A stretch of 64,000 nt of DNA from Corylus avellana (lineage: Eukaryota; Streptophyta; Magnoliopsida; Fagales; Betulaceae), in assembly GCF_901000735.1 (NCBI RefSeq), contig NC_081541.1, positions 23,677,885 to 23,741,884 of the forward strand, read 5' to 3'. Position 1 is the first letter of the stretch. Every line of letters begins with the position of its first letter. The position numbers and the translations under genes are program-made. This document shows, one piece after another, positions 38,040 to 48,700 of this stretch. Under the pieces are notes generated by a model, which had not been told where the DNA came from, made no database searches, and saw only the letters and a list, made by a program, of their open reading frames with translations.

Positions 38040-38172
38040 CACCAACCCTATACTATTCCACCAACCCTACACTATTCCACCAACCCTATACTATTTCACC
38101 AACCCTACACTATTCCACCAACCCTACACTATTCCACCAACCCTATCCTATTTCACCAACCATATACTATTC
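38040..38172. repeat. 19-bp minisatellite in left LTR, 7 units
   Basis: Seven head-to-tail units of the type caccaaccctatactattc, with C/T variation at two positions. The counterpart in the right LTR has 8 units. The open frames that cross it are repeat artefacts. Confidence 0.9.
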
Positions 38173-38527
38173 TACCTTCTTATTCTACCATCCTTATACC
38201 TACCATATACTATCTTATTATATCACCAATTATTACAATCATACTCCAAATTATACCAATCAATCATCAATTATCATATCTCTTAAATCTCCCAATAAAA
38301 TAATCAATATAAAATCATCATCATGATATAATAACCTCCAATCAATATTCATTCCAATAATATTCATAAGATCTAATAAGTTCCTCAAGAATAAATATTA
38401 TTACCTAATATCATCAATAAATATCTCAACCTCAAAGTAAATGCCATTACCTAATATGAATATTAATATAATCATAGCATCAATTTAATATATCTAAAAT
38501 AAGACTTTAAAAATCTGGGGTGCTACA

Positions 38528-39167
38528 ATCTTCCCTCCTTATTAGAATTTCGTCCTCGAAATTAAAGCCCATAAATTACCACCTATCTTCAAATTGAGCA
38601 ACCCAAATTAAAAACAAATCATACTTGAACCATAACTTACTCAAGTTACTATAAAAATTTTTTAAATTCAATCTGTTCATAAATAAATATCATAACATAT
38701 TCCATACCCAGGCGATGTGAGATTCTACAAGCACTCTTCTTGGGCACCAGTGTCACCGTTGGCAATCCTCAGGGAATTTCTTCATTCTCGGCCCTTAACT
38801 TTTGGCCCTTATACATTTCATTGTGTCTTAACTGACACCATTATAATATAACCCACTTTTGGCGTCACCAACATGTGTCCACTAGCGACCCTCATAGGCT
38901 TGTGCACACTCCCACCATCTCAGGCTGGGTAATGTTTTGATACCATTTGTAACATCCCAATATTTCTAGCCCAGTTTCACCTAGTAACTAGGCAATGTGA
39001 GACTTAGCACCCATGACTATCTCTATAAACTACCCACTCAATGCGGGCTTCTTCTCATCTTCCCAATATGGGCCTCTTAAACTCCTGACGTCCTCGTCAG
39101 GTCCACGTCATGCAGTGCTTCAATACCACATGACCTGGCGTTACTAGGTGGCTTTGATACCATTATT
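38528..39167. other. Interior of the LTR element, itself repeat-derived
   Basis: Noncoding. Near 38934-38950 it has a second tttgataccatttgtaacatccc junction, that is, a primer-site complement followed by another LTR-like start. It also carries ctgacgtcctcgtcagg and acatgacctggc. Similar strings recur at 50660-50740, so the interior descends from a related mini-LTR family. Confidence 0.5.
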
Positions 39168-39477
39168 TGTAACAATCTCATATCTCATATAGCGGAAAAA
39201 CTGTAATTATCAATACAAAAAAATACTGTTAAAATACTTTTCTTTATATAAAAATACCCAAAGCTATGTCGTACAAGGCATTTATACAAATCTATCCGAC
39301 AGTCTAAACTCCAGACAAAACTTAACCAACTTGGAATCTCTGTACATCTCAATATGAATCTCTAATCACAACTGCATAATTACCTTGATTTTCCATTCAT
39401 GCAAGCACTACAAAAAACTGTGAAGTAGTGAGTCAATTGATTTCCGACAATATAAATCATTGTTGAATCATATATAT

Positions 39478-39577
39478 NNNNNNNNNNNNNNNNNNNNNNN
39501 NNNNNNNNNNNNNNNNNNNNNNNNNNNNNNNNNNNNNNNNNNNNNNNNNNNNNNNNNNNNNNNNNNNNNNNNNNNNN
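39478..39577. other. Assembly gap of 100 N inside the right LTR
   Basis: Exactly 100 N. The last 49 bases before it and the first 49 after it are the same stretch of the LTR (starting tgagtcaattgattt), with a few mismatches. The gap is therefore likely a false one. Confidence 0.99.
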
Positions 39578-39956
39578 TGAGTCAATTGATTTCAGATAAT
39601 ATAAATCATTGTTGAATCATATATAGCAAAATGCTAGACAAGTTATAAAACCACAAAAATCCGTATTATTGGATATCAATATCATACTCAGTAAGTAAGA
39701 ATACTTACAGTGGATTACATGAATGGATCATCAAAGGTAATTACTTGAACCCCGTTCTGCTGCAGTTGGTCCATACCCATAACAATCCCTTCACTGACTT
39801 TCTCTCTCTCTCTCTAAACTCTCTCTCTTAGAAAGAAGAAAGACCGAGTAAAAAGCGGAAGAAGGAAGAATATATGCAAGAGATGGGAGAGGAGATGAGT
39901 TGTGAAAATTGTGAAGGAGAAGAGCTCTATTTATAGGAGAAAATCAAATACTATTT

Positions 39957-40108
39957 CACCAACCCTATACTATTTCACCAACCCTATACTATTCCACCAA
40001 CCCTACACTATTCCACCAACCCTATACTATTTCACCAACCCTACACTATTCCACCAACCCTACACTATTCCACCAACCCTATACTATTTCACCAACCATA
40101 TACTATTC
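39957..40108. repeat. 19-bp minisatellite in right LTR, 8 units
   Basis: Same unit as at 38040-38172, with one unit more. Confidence 0.9.
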
Positions 40109-40455
40109 TACCTTCTTATTCTACCATCCTTATACCTACCATATACTATCTTATTATATCACCAATTATTACAATCATACTCCAAATTATACCAATCAAT
40201 CATCAATTATCATATATCTTAAATCTCCCAATAAAATAATCAATATAAAATCATCATCATGATATAATAACCTCAAATCAATATTCATTCCAATAATATT
40301 CATAAGATCTAATAAGTTCCTCAAGAATAAATATTATTACCTAATATCATCAATAAATATCTCAACCTCAAAGTAAATGTCATTACCTAATATGAACATT
40401 AATAGCATCAAATTAATATCTCTAAAATAAGACTTTAAAAATCTGGGGTGCTACA

Positions 40456-40904
40456 TATGTCAACTAGGAGCCTATAATGGTATATACAACACATTAGGAG
40501 CATAAGACCACATTTTGAGCTTCTGGTCGAGAGTTCTACTCCCTGGCTGAAAGTATGCCCATGAGGCAAAGTGTTTGCCTAGAGAGCAGGACTTACACCC
40601 AGTGACCCAAATATGTGAGTTTAGGGCTTTGATGACCCCTTTCGCTAGGTAAAAACTTATTGTGTCACTTGGGTAGTTCTCTAGTACCACTTATAACGAT
40701 GGGTAGTATTTTGTTATACTAGAGATTTGTGATGTCGGAGGACTAAAGCGAGCGCACGAGGTAGGTAAACACTTATGACCACTTTTCTTAAAAACATGCG
40801 ATATGTCTGCTGACTGAACACGCGTATGATATGAGCATGCCTATATTTTTGTACAAACTCGGTAACTGCTTAATAACTAGTTGGTAAGATACATTGTAAC
40901 ATAT
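40456..40904. other. Unclassified DNA between LTR element and right inverted arm
   Basis: No gene, simple repeat or terminal repeat recognised. A short open frame on the - strand (40472-40690) has no family resemblance. Confidence 0.4.
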
Positions 40905-41215
40905 GATACATCGGTACGGGCGGTATAATAGCCATGGGCTTACTATATAGACTTGATTATATGGTCAAACTGTGTGTGGATGTGTTATATGGGCCTTGGA
41001 TCCAATGGTTATTTCATGACCAGCGCAGCCTTAACAGGCGGGTCACTACAAGACGTACATCATTAGTAGCGTGGGGTCACCCGAGGTCGGACTCCGTCAG
41101 GCTGCTAGTATTATGGATAGTAGCGTACAATGGTCGGGGCACTGCCATTGTATTACAGGTCCCTCTGGACAACGCCAACCCTGCAGAGAATGGGTAATAT
41201 CTCGGGTAGACCATA
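40905..41215. repeat. Right arm of the large inverted repeat pair
   Basis: Reverse-complement partner of 35514-35835 over roughly 300 bases. Shared blocks are listed with the left arm. Confidence 0.75.
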
Positions 41216-41428
41216 TATGATAGTTATAACCTTAAAGTATTAGTTTTCTGAATTAAAATACATAGGTGATTGCCGCTGGAAGTATACCTGTTTCTCTCAA
41301 CAAAACAATATTTTATGGTGTATTAATAGAGACAATACCTCTTTCAAATCTTTACCAAAACTGCATGTTTATTTCTCCTCAATAATAACTAGCACATGTC
41401 ATACCCAATTGTGATGTTTACTTACTAA

Positions 41429-41877
41429 GAGTATTCCCAATAGAGGAGCCAAATTTTTATGCAAAATGGCTCATCAAAACTCACTTTTATCTAGTTTAGC
41501 TAATGAATTTTTAAATACATCCACATCCGATTAGTTATATTTTTATCTATATCATCTAAATATTATTAAAAGTGAGAAAAAATTTGGGACAAAGAGAACA
41601 TGTGAGAAAAAATTGGAAAAATTTTTGGGAAAAAGAGAACATGCAGAGAAAAAGTAGGAAAAAATTTGAGAAAAAAAAGAAAATATGTGAGAGAAACAAT
41701 AAAAAATAAAATGATTCCCTTAAAAAATGCTGCTACATTTAACTTGTTTTTTAGTTCTTCCAATCAAATATATATTTTGCATTTTCTTTTGGCTAATCCA
41801 ATATATGAGGTTTTTTTAAACATTTGAAGAGCCATTTTAGATAAAAGTAACATTTGGCTCTTTCATTGGGAATGCTC
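41429..41877. mobile_element. Tourist-like MITE, 449 bp
   Basis: The ends gagtattcccaatagaggag and, in reverse complement, gagcattcccaatgaaagag are inverted repeats, and the foldback continues inward (cttttatcta, aatggctc). Both sides carry TAA, the 3-bp target duplication of PIF/Harbinger-Tourist elements. No coding sequence. Confidence 0.7.
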
Positions 41878-43128
41878 TAAGTCGTTAGACTTACACAGTT
41901 ATTACATCTTGTAGGAAATCTATTATAGAAAGAGAAGAGTGGCAAAGTTGCCACTACCAGGTTTGATCAGCTTATTATTTCTACTAGTTGCTTAGTTTCT
42001 GTGTATTAAGGATTATACTTATTCCCTTTATGATTATTAGACATCTCAGATTTATTTCACCTTCCTATGCATTAACTCTGATGATGCTTAGAGGGACGGT
42101 TTCCCATTTAGCTATTAGTTAGCTAAACTTGGGTAATTGTCAGTAACCCTACCAGACTGATTAAGGCCAAATTTAGAGGTGTTAAAGTATGTGAGAGAGG
42201 AAGAGAAAATTTTTGAATGAAAAATCAATTACAAACTCGGTTATTTATAGGGGTTGATAATGGCAAGGTTGTAATTTTGAATATTTATCAATATAATAAA
42301 GCATGGCAAAATTGTAATTAGAATAATTCTCAATATAATAATACTAGTGGCCAAGTGGCATGGAGGATTCTTTTTAGAACCTGGTAGAACCTTGGAGAAG
42401 GCTTGAGAATAATTGACAATGCAAAACCTAAGAAAAACATGGCTTCTAAAGTTCAAAAAAAAAAAAAAAAAAAAAAATCAACAATATACGCTACTTTAAA
42501 ACACTAAATAATAATACTAAAAACAATAATAAACCCCTATGAGCCTAGTACAAAATGTCTACTTCACAGTTCAAACTTTGAACATTTAGATACCAAATAT
42601 ATTTGATTTAGCTAAAACCCAATATTATAACCAAATTATTCTTAATCATCTTAATAAATTCCTTGGGTGTTACATAAATCACAAAAAAAAATAAAAAAAT
42701 AAAATAAAATAAAATAAAATAAAATTTACTAACATAAAAACCTTAATTTTATTTTAATCCATAAAAATTAAAACATGTTAAATTCTTGTTCCCATATGTG
42801 TAGTTTATAACAAATAAAGCATAAAAAATAAAATTAAAATAAAAAAGTAGCAAGAGGAAAATCTGAATTCTTATTATTAAATTATCTTTAGAACAGTAGA
42901 AGAAATTTATGATAATGTTTGTGTGATATCTATTATATTTCAATATAAATAAAACTCATATAATTTTGAATATTCAAAAAGTATTATAGAGCAAAATAAA
43001 CAAATCTTTTTTATTTATTTATTTATTTTTTTATTTTTTATGAATGCAAAATAAATAAATAAATAAAATTCTTTCACTCAATATTTAATGCAATCTAATA
43101 AAGCCCTTCACATCATGTTAAATGCTTA
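41878..43128. other. AT-rich intergenic DNA
   Basis: Holds a poly-A run (42457-42478), an (aaaat)n stretch (42690-42725) and tat/taa simple repeats near 43010-43070. No gene seen. Confidence 0.5.
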
Positions 43129-43588
43129 ATATTATCTCTTTGATGTTGCAGTTAAGAGTGACTTCTCAGTTGCAGCTATGGTTCTTAGTGATTATAATGA
43201 TAAAATTATCCATGCTGCTACCAGACGTCTCTCTACTATTGATGCCGCTATTGGTGAAACTCAAGCAGCACTGTTAGCCTCTCATGTGGCTTCCTCTTTT
43301 GGAATTTATTCTTTAACCTTTGAGGGAGATGCCATCAATATTATTTTTGCTATTCAACAACTTGATCTTTTCTTAGACCGAAACTTTGCTTCCATTATTT
43401 TTGATATTCAGGTACATCTGTTATTTTTGTATAGCTGGAAGGCTTGTAAAGTTTCTAGGAGTGCCAACTTTCGTGCACATTGTTTAACTCGATGGGCCGC
43501 TTCCAATTTCATGTTTGGAAGCATTCCCAAATGGTCACCCATTCTCTCTTCTATTCGGATAAGAAGTGAGAAATACCCTCCCTTATAA
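43129..43588 (+). pseudogene. RNase H-like (RVT_3) domain fragment
   Basis: Open frame from about 43129 to the stop at 43586-43588. It reads FDVAVKSDFSVAAMVLSD, GETQAALLASHVA, LTFEGDAINIIFAI, SWKACKVSRSANFRAHCLTR and FGSIPKWSPILSSI. These are the RNase H features seen in plant RVT_3 proteins: an N-terminal Asp strand, E-A helix, EGD turn and SANxxAHxLxRWA-like end. The N-terminal start is missing (stop just upstream), and a poly-A-like run follows the stop at 43609. It is probably a retroposed or LINE-derived remnant. A remnant of the same family lies at 5180-5390. Confidence 0.65.
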
Positions 43589-44177
43589 CCCTTTCCTCAT
43601 TTGCTTAGAAAAAAAAAAAAGAAGGTGATGTTTCAACTTACTTGTATGTTTTCTTTCTTTGCTGTTTTGTTAGCTAACTTATTATGGCTAATTTGTTTAG
43701 AATATTAATAATGCATGCAATATCTATATGGTTCACTATGGGTTGTTAATGTAGCATGCTCTTAAATTTTGTTTGTTTTGGAGAGCAGTAAATTATGAGA
43801 AAATAATATTGTACATTTAATTTTTGAACTTAATGAAATCCAATAAAAGGAAAATTCTTGAAATAAACTCAAAAAAAAAAAATCTCGCCACTTAATGCTA
43901 TGATGACACTTAATGACATATCTAATTTGACGTTGATTAAACATAAGATAGTTTTTCTTCTTTTTTCTATTCAATGGAAGAGAGTTAATTAGGCATATTA
44001 AATGCTCATAGCATTAATTAAGCTAATTAATGACTAATTATTATTATTATTATTTTTATTTTTACTTAAAGGACCGGTTCAATGTAAAAATTATGGGTTC
44101 ATGACAGTAATGATACATTTCACAATTCTAAGCCCTCTCTAGAGAGGCACTCAAATATTATATATGATATGATGACT
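43589..44177. other. AT-rich DNA, no gene seen
   Basis: Short A and T runs and an ATT repeat near 44040-44055. Nothing coding. Confidence 0.5.
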
Positions 44178-44899
44178 GTAGGGGTGGGCATGGGTTAGGG
44201 CGGGTTTCCGCCTTTCCACCTACCGGACCTGCACCCTGCGGATTTGAAAAATCTAACCTGCTATCTAGTCAAAGTGAACCTTATCCGCGCGGGTTCGGGT
44301 TTTAAAAGGCGGGTTGAACGGGGCGGGGCGGGTTCTTTGCCAGTTTCTCTTCTTTCTTCTCCTCCATTTTCGTCTCTTAGGCAGGTTTCTTTTCCTCCTA
44401 AACCCTACATCAGAACCCCGAGAAACAAGACTATAAATAATGGAAAAGAAAACCAAAGAATAATTCAGATTAAGAAAATAATCAAAGGGATCTCTTGGTT
44501 CCCATTCATGAAAAAGGTCTAGAAAGAGAAAAAAACCTGAATTGTGGTTTGTGGAGGTGGGAGCGGTGCAGTAGCTCGTGGTCTAAGGAGGTGGAGCGGC
44601 GGTGTAGACGAGAGAGACAAGAGAGCAAGAGAGACGAGAGAGAGAGAGCAAGAGAGCAGATGGCGGCAGAAATCAAAATAGACAATTAGTGTTAGGGTTT
44701 TTTTAATTTTATACTTTTGCAGGGCGGGGCGAGCGAGTCGGGTACCCGCAGGAAAAAAATTTTCTATATCTGCAACCCGCCTCGCTTGCATGGGTTGGAT
44801 AAAATCCAACTCGAATCAGCAAAAAACCCTAAAAAACCAGGTGGGGTAGGGTGGATCAATGCAGGTTTACGGGTTGGATGAGTTTTTGCCCACCCCTAA
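44178..44899. mobile_element. hAT-like non-autonomous foldback element, 722 bp
   Basis: The left end gtaggggtgggcatgggtta and right end tgcccacccctaa are inverted. Both arms are rich in GGGCGGGT/ACCCGC, as in many plant hAT MITEs. The flanks tgatgact and tgatgagg look like an 8-bp target duplication with two changes. The middle part (44330-44700) is unlike the arms, with pyrimidine- and purine-rich stretches (gagagagagagcaagagag), and may be captured DNA. No transposase. Confidence 0.6.
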
Positions 44900-45129
44900 T
44901 GATGAGGTTGGATGGAAGATTATGAAGCTAGTGGTATTATTAATCGGGTCAGAATGGGAAAAGTCTCCAAAAAGGAATATCAAAATAAATTGGAATGCTG
45001 TTGTGAACCAAAAAAAAACAAAAAAAAAAAGATGATGAGAAAGGGAATGGTAGCTAGAGATCATGGAAGGTAAAGTGATGGCATAAACGTGCACTATAAA
45101 GCCACACATTTTTTCCCCACCAAAGCATC

Positions 45130-45321
45130 ATGATAGGAGGAGATATGGTGAAATTAAATTCTTGCTTTGCGAAAAGACATGAGTTATTGGAGCAGATATG
45201 TGCATTTGACGAGATGAATAATGCCAAAGTCCTTTTGAACAGTATTCAGTCGTGGTCTATGGGACATGTGACAAGAAATACGAATGAAGAGGCCCAAAAG
45301 GTAGCAAAGATGATTAGTTAA
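45130..45321 (+). pseudogene. Possible RNase H C-terminal fragment
   Basis: A 63-codon frame ending GHVTRNTNEEAQKVAKMIS has the H-x2-R-x2-N-x3-A pattern of the RNase H C-terminus in plant RVT_3 proteins. It is followed by an A-rich run at 45395-45411. Short and isolated, so this is a tentative call. Confidence 0.35.
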
Positions 45322-45749
45322 CTTAGTTATAAGTCCTTTGACTAGGTTTGAATAAAATATTTTTCCATTTTAATGAAACTCTCCGAGATTCTATAAAAAA
45401 AAAAAAAAATGGAGCGTGAGAAATGAGAATGATTAATCAATGTGGACGTACCCTTCTCGTTCGACCGTACAATGAGGCCATAATAAAAGGGTTATTAAAT
45501 AATAAATCCAGCAACGGAACTCTCTAGTCGCTACCACTGTGTCTCTTCGCACAACCCCGGATAAAAGAAAAAGTTACCTCTTCTCTTCCCATCATATACA
45601 CCTTTTATTTTCGTCTCTTTTCCTGTCCACTTTCCTCATCATAGCTCAACTTCTTGTTCTAGATACAATATTATACATATAAACAAAAAGGTTATTGTTC
45701 TAGCTCAAGTTTGATTCTTGAAAACCCAAACAAGAAGAAAACCCAGAGA

Positions 45750-48700
45750 ATGCTATTGAACTCTCCAATGACCCAGCTGAAAGAATCCCCAGCTGCACCC
45801 TTTGCTTCCTTGTTTCACCATCATAGGGACTTTTGCAAGTTTGGGTATTCTGCAAGGAGTTTTTCTGAGCATAACCACCGGTTCAAGATTGTTGGGCAGT
45901 CTTTGGGGGATAAATGGAAGCTGAATGACATAAATGCTAGTGAGTCTTTCCTCTAATGTTATGTTTAAAAAGTTCAAATTTTTTGTTTTTTGTTTGTTTC
46001 AGTTTCTGGGTATATATTCATTGATGAAGCCAATCACTCAGTTTTACTTGTAAGTATGACTAGCAATATTAAACCAAGCAGAGCGTCAGCAAAATTCTAC
46101 CTGAAGACTTTAAAATCATATACAAGAAAAAAAATATAGAAAATTTCAACTACTATGCTAAGTTTCATTAATTGTTTTTTTTTTTTTTTGTTGGTTTTAT
46201 TATTTATTGTTATCGGTAGACAATAATACAATAAACTGGAAAAAGTTGTTGTGCAGAAATGATTGCAATTGAAATTCATAGTCTCAAAGAAAAAGCAATT
46301 TAACTCATGAAAAATGGCCTTTTAATGTGGTTTATTGAAATGGGCAAGTCTCAATCTTCATTGGGATTCTTGGTGCATCTTTACAGCCACTTCATCTCAC
46401 AGCATGCCCTGATGCTAGTACAAATTTTTGTAATTTATCTCTTCTGTAAAAGCCTTTAGTTCCTTTCAAAGCGTCCTCTATTGCAGAGTGTCTTCTCGAG
46501 GTTGTGCACAAATTATTTCACTCTCTGTATACTATACCATCATAGTTTGCTGAGTGCTTAGAGAAGTTTCTTGAGGTGTCTCACAAGAAGAATTCAAGTA
46601 TTAGTTGATGGATTGGAGTAAAGTTTACTCACCTGATCATGTTGGAGGCTTGGGGTTGAGAAGGATAAGTCTTTTTGATAAGGCCCTTCTTTGTAAATGG
46701 TGGTGGAGATATGCTGTGGAAATAAAAATCCTTCTTAGGCTTGTAGGGGAGCAAAAATGTGGTGGAAGGGAGGTTGGACTACTAAGGTGCCTCATGGTGT
46801 AGATGTTGGACCACAGGATTTTCAGCAGCAGATATTGGCAGAAGCATGAGCAATAGTTTAGTTGCTATAGGATCAAGATTAGGAGATTTTTTTGGAGTAG
46901 GAATTTGGTTTCATCTGCTATAAAGAGTAGAAGATTGAGACAAAATAGGCAAAGCGCGTATTTTGTAATCAATCTGTGATATTCGCCCCAAGTGGAGTTA
47001 GTTCAGTGTTGAATTATCAGTTGTCCATCAATTGTTATCAGCCAAAGATGTCCCGCTGATCGTTTGGAGCAACTCTTTGAGCATATGTTGCAGCAAGTTG
47101 CAACATTACATAATGAGGCCAGAAGTTTATCCTTAAGGAGGAAACCTGCAGAAGAGAAGACAATGGGGGAGAAGAAACCAAAGGAGGAGAAGATGAGATG
47201 ATAGATGAGAAACAGCCAAAGAAGCCGGTGAAGGAAAAGAAAAAGGAAAACACGAAACCAGCAATGGCTAGAAAGAAGAGGAGGAAGCGATATTACACTC
47301 TTGAGCATAAGCTAGCACCCGTGTGGAAAAAGATGAGGTGTTATAGTATTGTGAAAGAAGACAGATCCAAGTTTGTGACTGAAGCTCTCCAAATGATGAA
47401 GCTCAAAATTTCTAAAATTACAAGATCCCATATCTCTTCTCGTCACATGGTTGGATTAGTTATTGTTCAACATGAATAAGAGTTAGCACATGTGACACAA
47501 AAAAAATGGAACTTTTGATGGAATTATATTCCACAGAACTTTGATTGTTTAAGGACCAGGTCTCATTGAGAGAGAGAGCTGGTTAGTGAATGTAATACAA
47601 TGGGGAAGGGGAGGGGAGAGGGGGGGGGGGGGGTGGAAGGAATAAAATATTGGTAGAAGGTTTGGAGTAGGATTTGTCTACAATAGTCTTTGTAGGAGTC
47701 AATAAGCTTTGATGAGGAGTACCAGTTGGTTGTTTTGAAGAATTCTCTTCTTGTGCGAACTTACTCTGAAAGAGATTTTTTTTTTCTTCATTGCTTTGTA
47801 CTTACTCCTTTCTTGTACTGTTTTCATTTATTATGGAAAAAGGAAAAAAATGGTATTACCTTGAGAACGGATAGGTAACGTAATTCTTGGTGGTAAAATA
47901 CCTCACTTTTGGCATATGTGAATGATTTAACCATCCAATGCAAATTTTAAGGTTTCCAAGCTGACCCCTAATGCAAGTCTAGTCTGTTGGAATCTTATAC
48001 GTCCTGCTGCTGATTGTTCTTGAAATAGTCACTTTATTCATCTACTTGATGTTTTTAGTTCATTATATTATTAAGTTTCAGAGTCTTATCGCTATGATGT
48101 TGTCACCAGCTTTCTCAAGCCAATAAACTGATAAAGACCAGAGGAAAGCTTATTTTTTATAGCTGAACTTCTCTTCATTGCTTGTCTAGGTAAGAAATTG
48201 GCCTACTAGCATCGACAATAAAATGGGTTCAAATTATTAGTTTCTGATTTAAACTTTTTGGTTCTCTCTCTCTCGTTTCATAGTGCAGTATATTCATCAT
48301 CAAGCAGTACTTGTCGAACTTAGAAACTTAGATGTTTTACTTTATTAAGTGCATGGCAGGATAATACTTATCCAAAAAAAAAAGCATGGCAGATAATAAG
48401 AAAGGAAAAACAGTTTACATGCATCTTTCCTCATCTGTTGGGGTATTTTCTGACTGTGGAACCCTTTCTAGTTTCATTGGTTGATCCTTTCTCTTTGAAA
48501 ATCAAAAAATTTGTTTGCATGCTTATATTGAAAGAGAGAAAAATTGATGAACAGCTTTATCTCTGATGTTTTCAAATTGAAAAATGTGCATCCATCCCCT
48601 GCTGAGCTTTGAGGTATGAGTCTCACTGGCTGTCTTGCTTCTTTTTTATGGGAACCCACAATGACGAACAAAAATATGCTAGAAATAATAGCTCATTTCA

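Larger units (their letters stand above)
37397..40455 (-). mobile_element. Non-autonomous LTR retrotransposon
   Basis: Left LTR 37397-38527 and right LTR 39168-40455 both start tgtaacaatctcatatc and end ggggtgctaca. The interior (38528-39167) is only 640 bases and encodes nothing. Just left of the right LTR is ggctttgatacca, the reverse complement of a tRNA-Met-type primer site (TGGTATCAAAGCC). Just right of the left LTR is the complement of a purine tract (atcttccctcctt). Both place the element on the - strand. The LTRs differ by few substitutions but by one unit of an internal minisatellite, and the right LTR contains a gap. With TG...CA ends the 5-bp flanks do not match; catatgt spans both outer junctions. 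Confidence 0.8.

Noticed and set aside
38040..40108. 19-bp direct repeats that could suggest a CRISPR array
   Set aside because: Units are head-to-tail without unique spacers, and they lie in the LTRs of a plant retroelement.
46003..46049. Possible extra DUF639 exon (reads ISGYIFIDEANHSVLL) after exon 1
   Set aside because: It has fair splice borders but would shift the frame into the exon at 49720. Exon 1 joins 49720 directly to give DINANAVQERL, as expected for the family.
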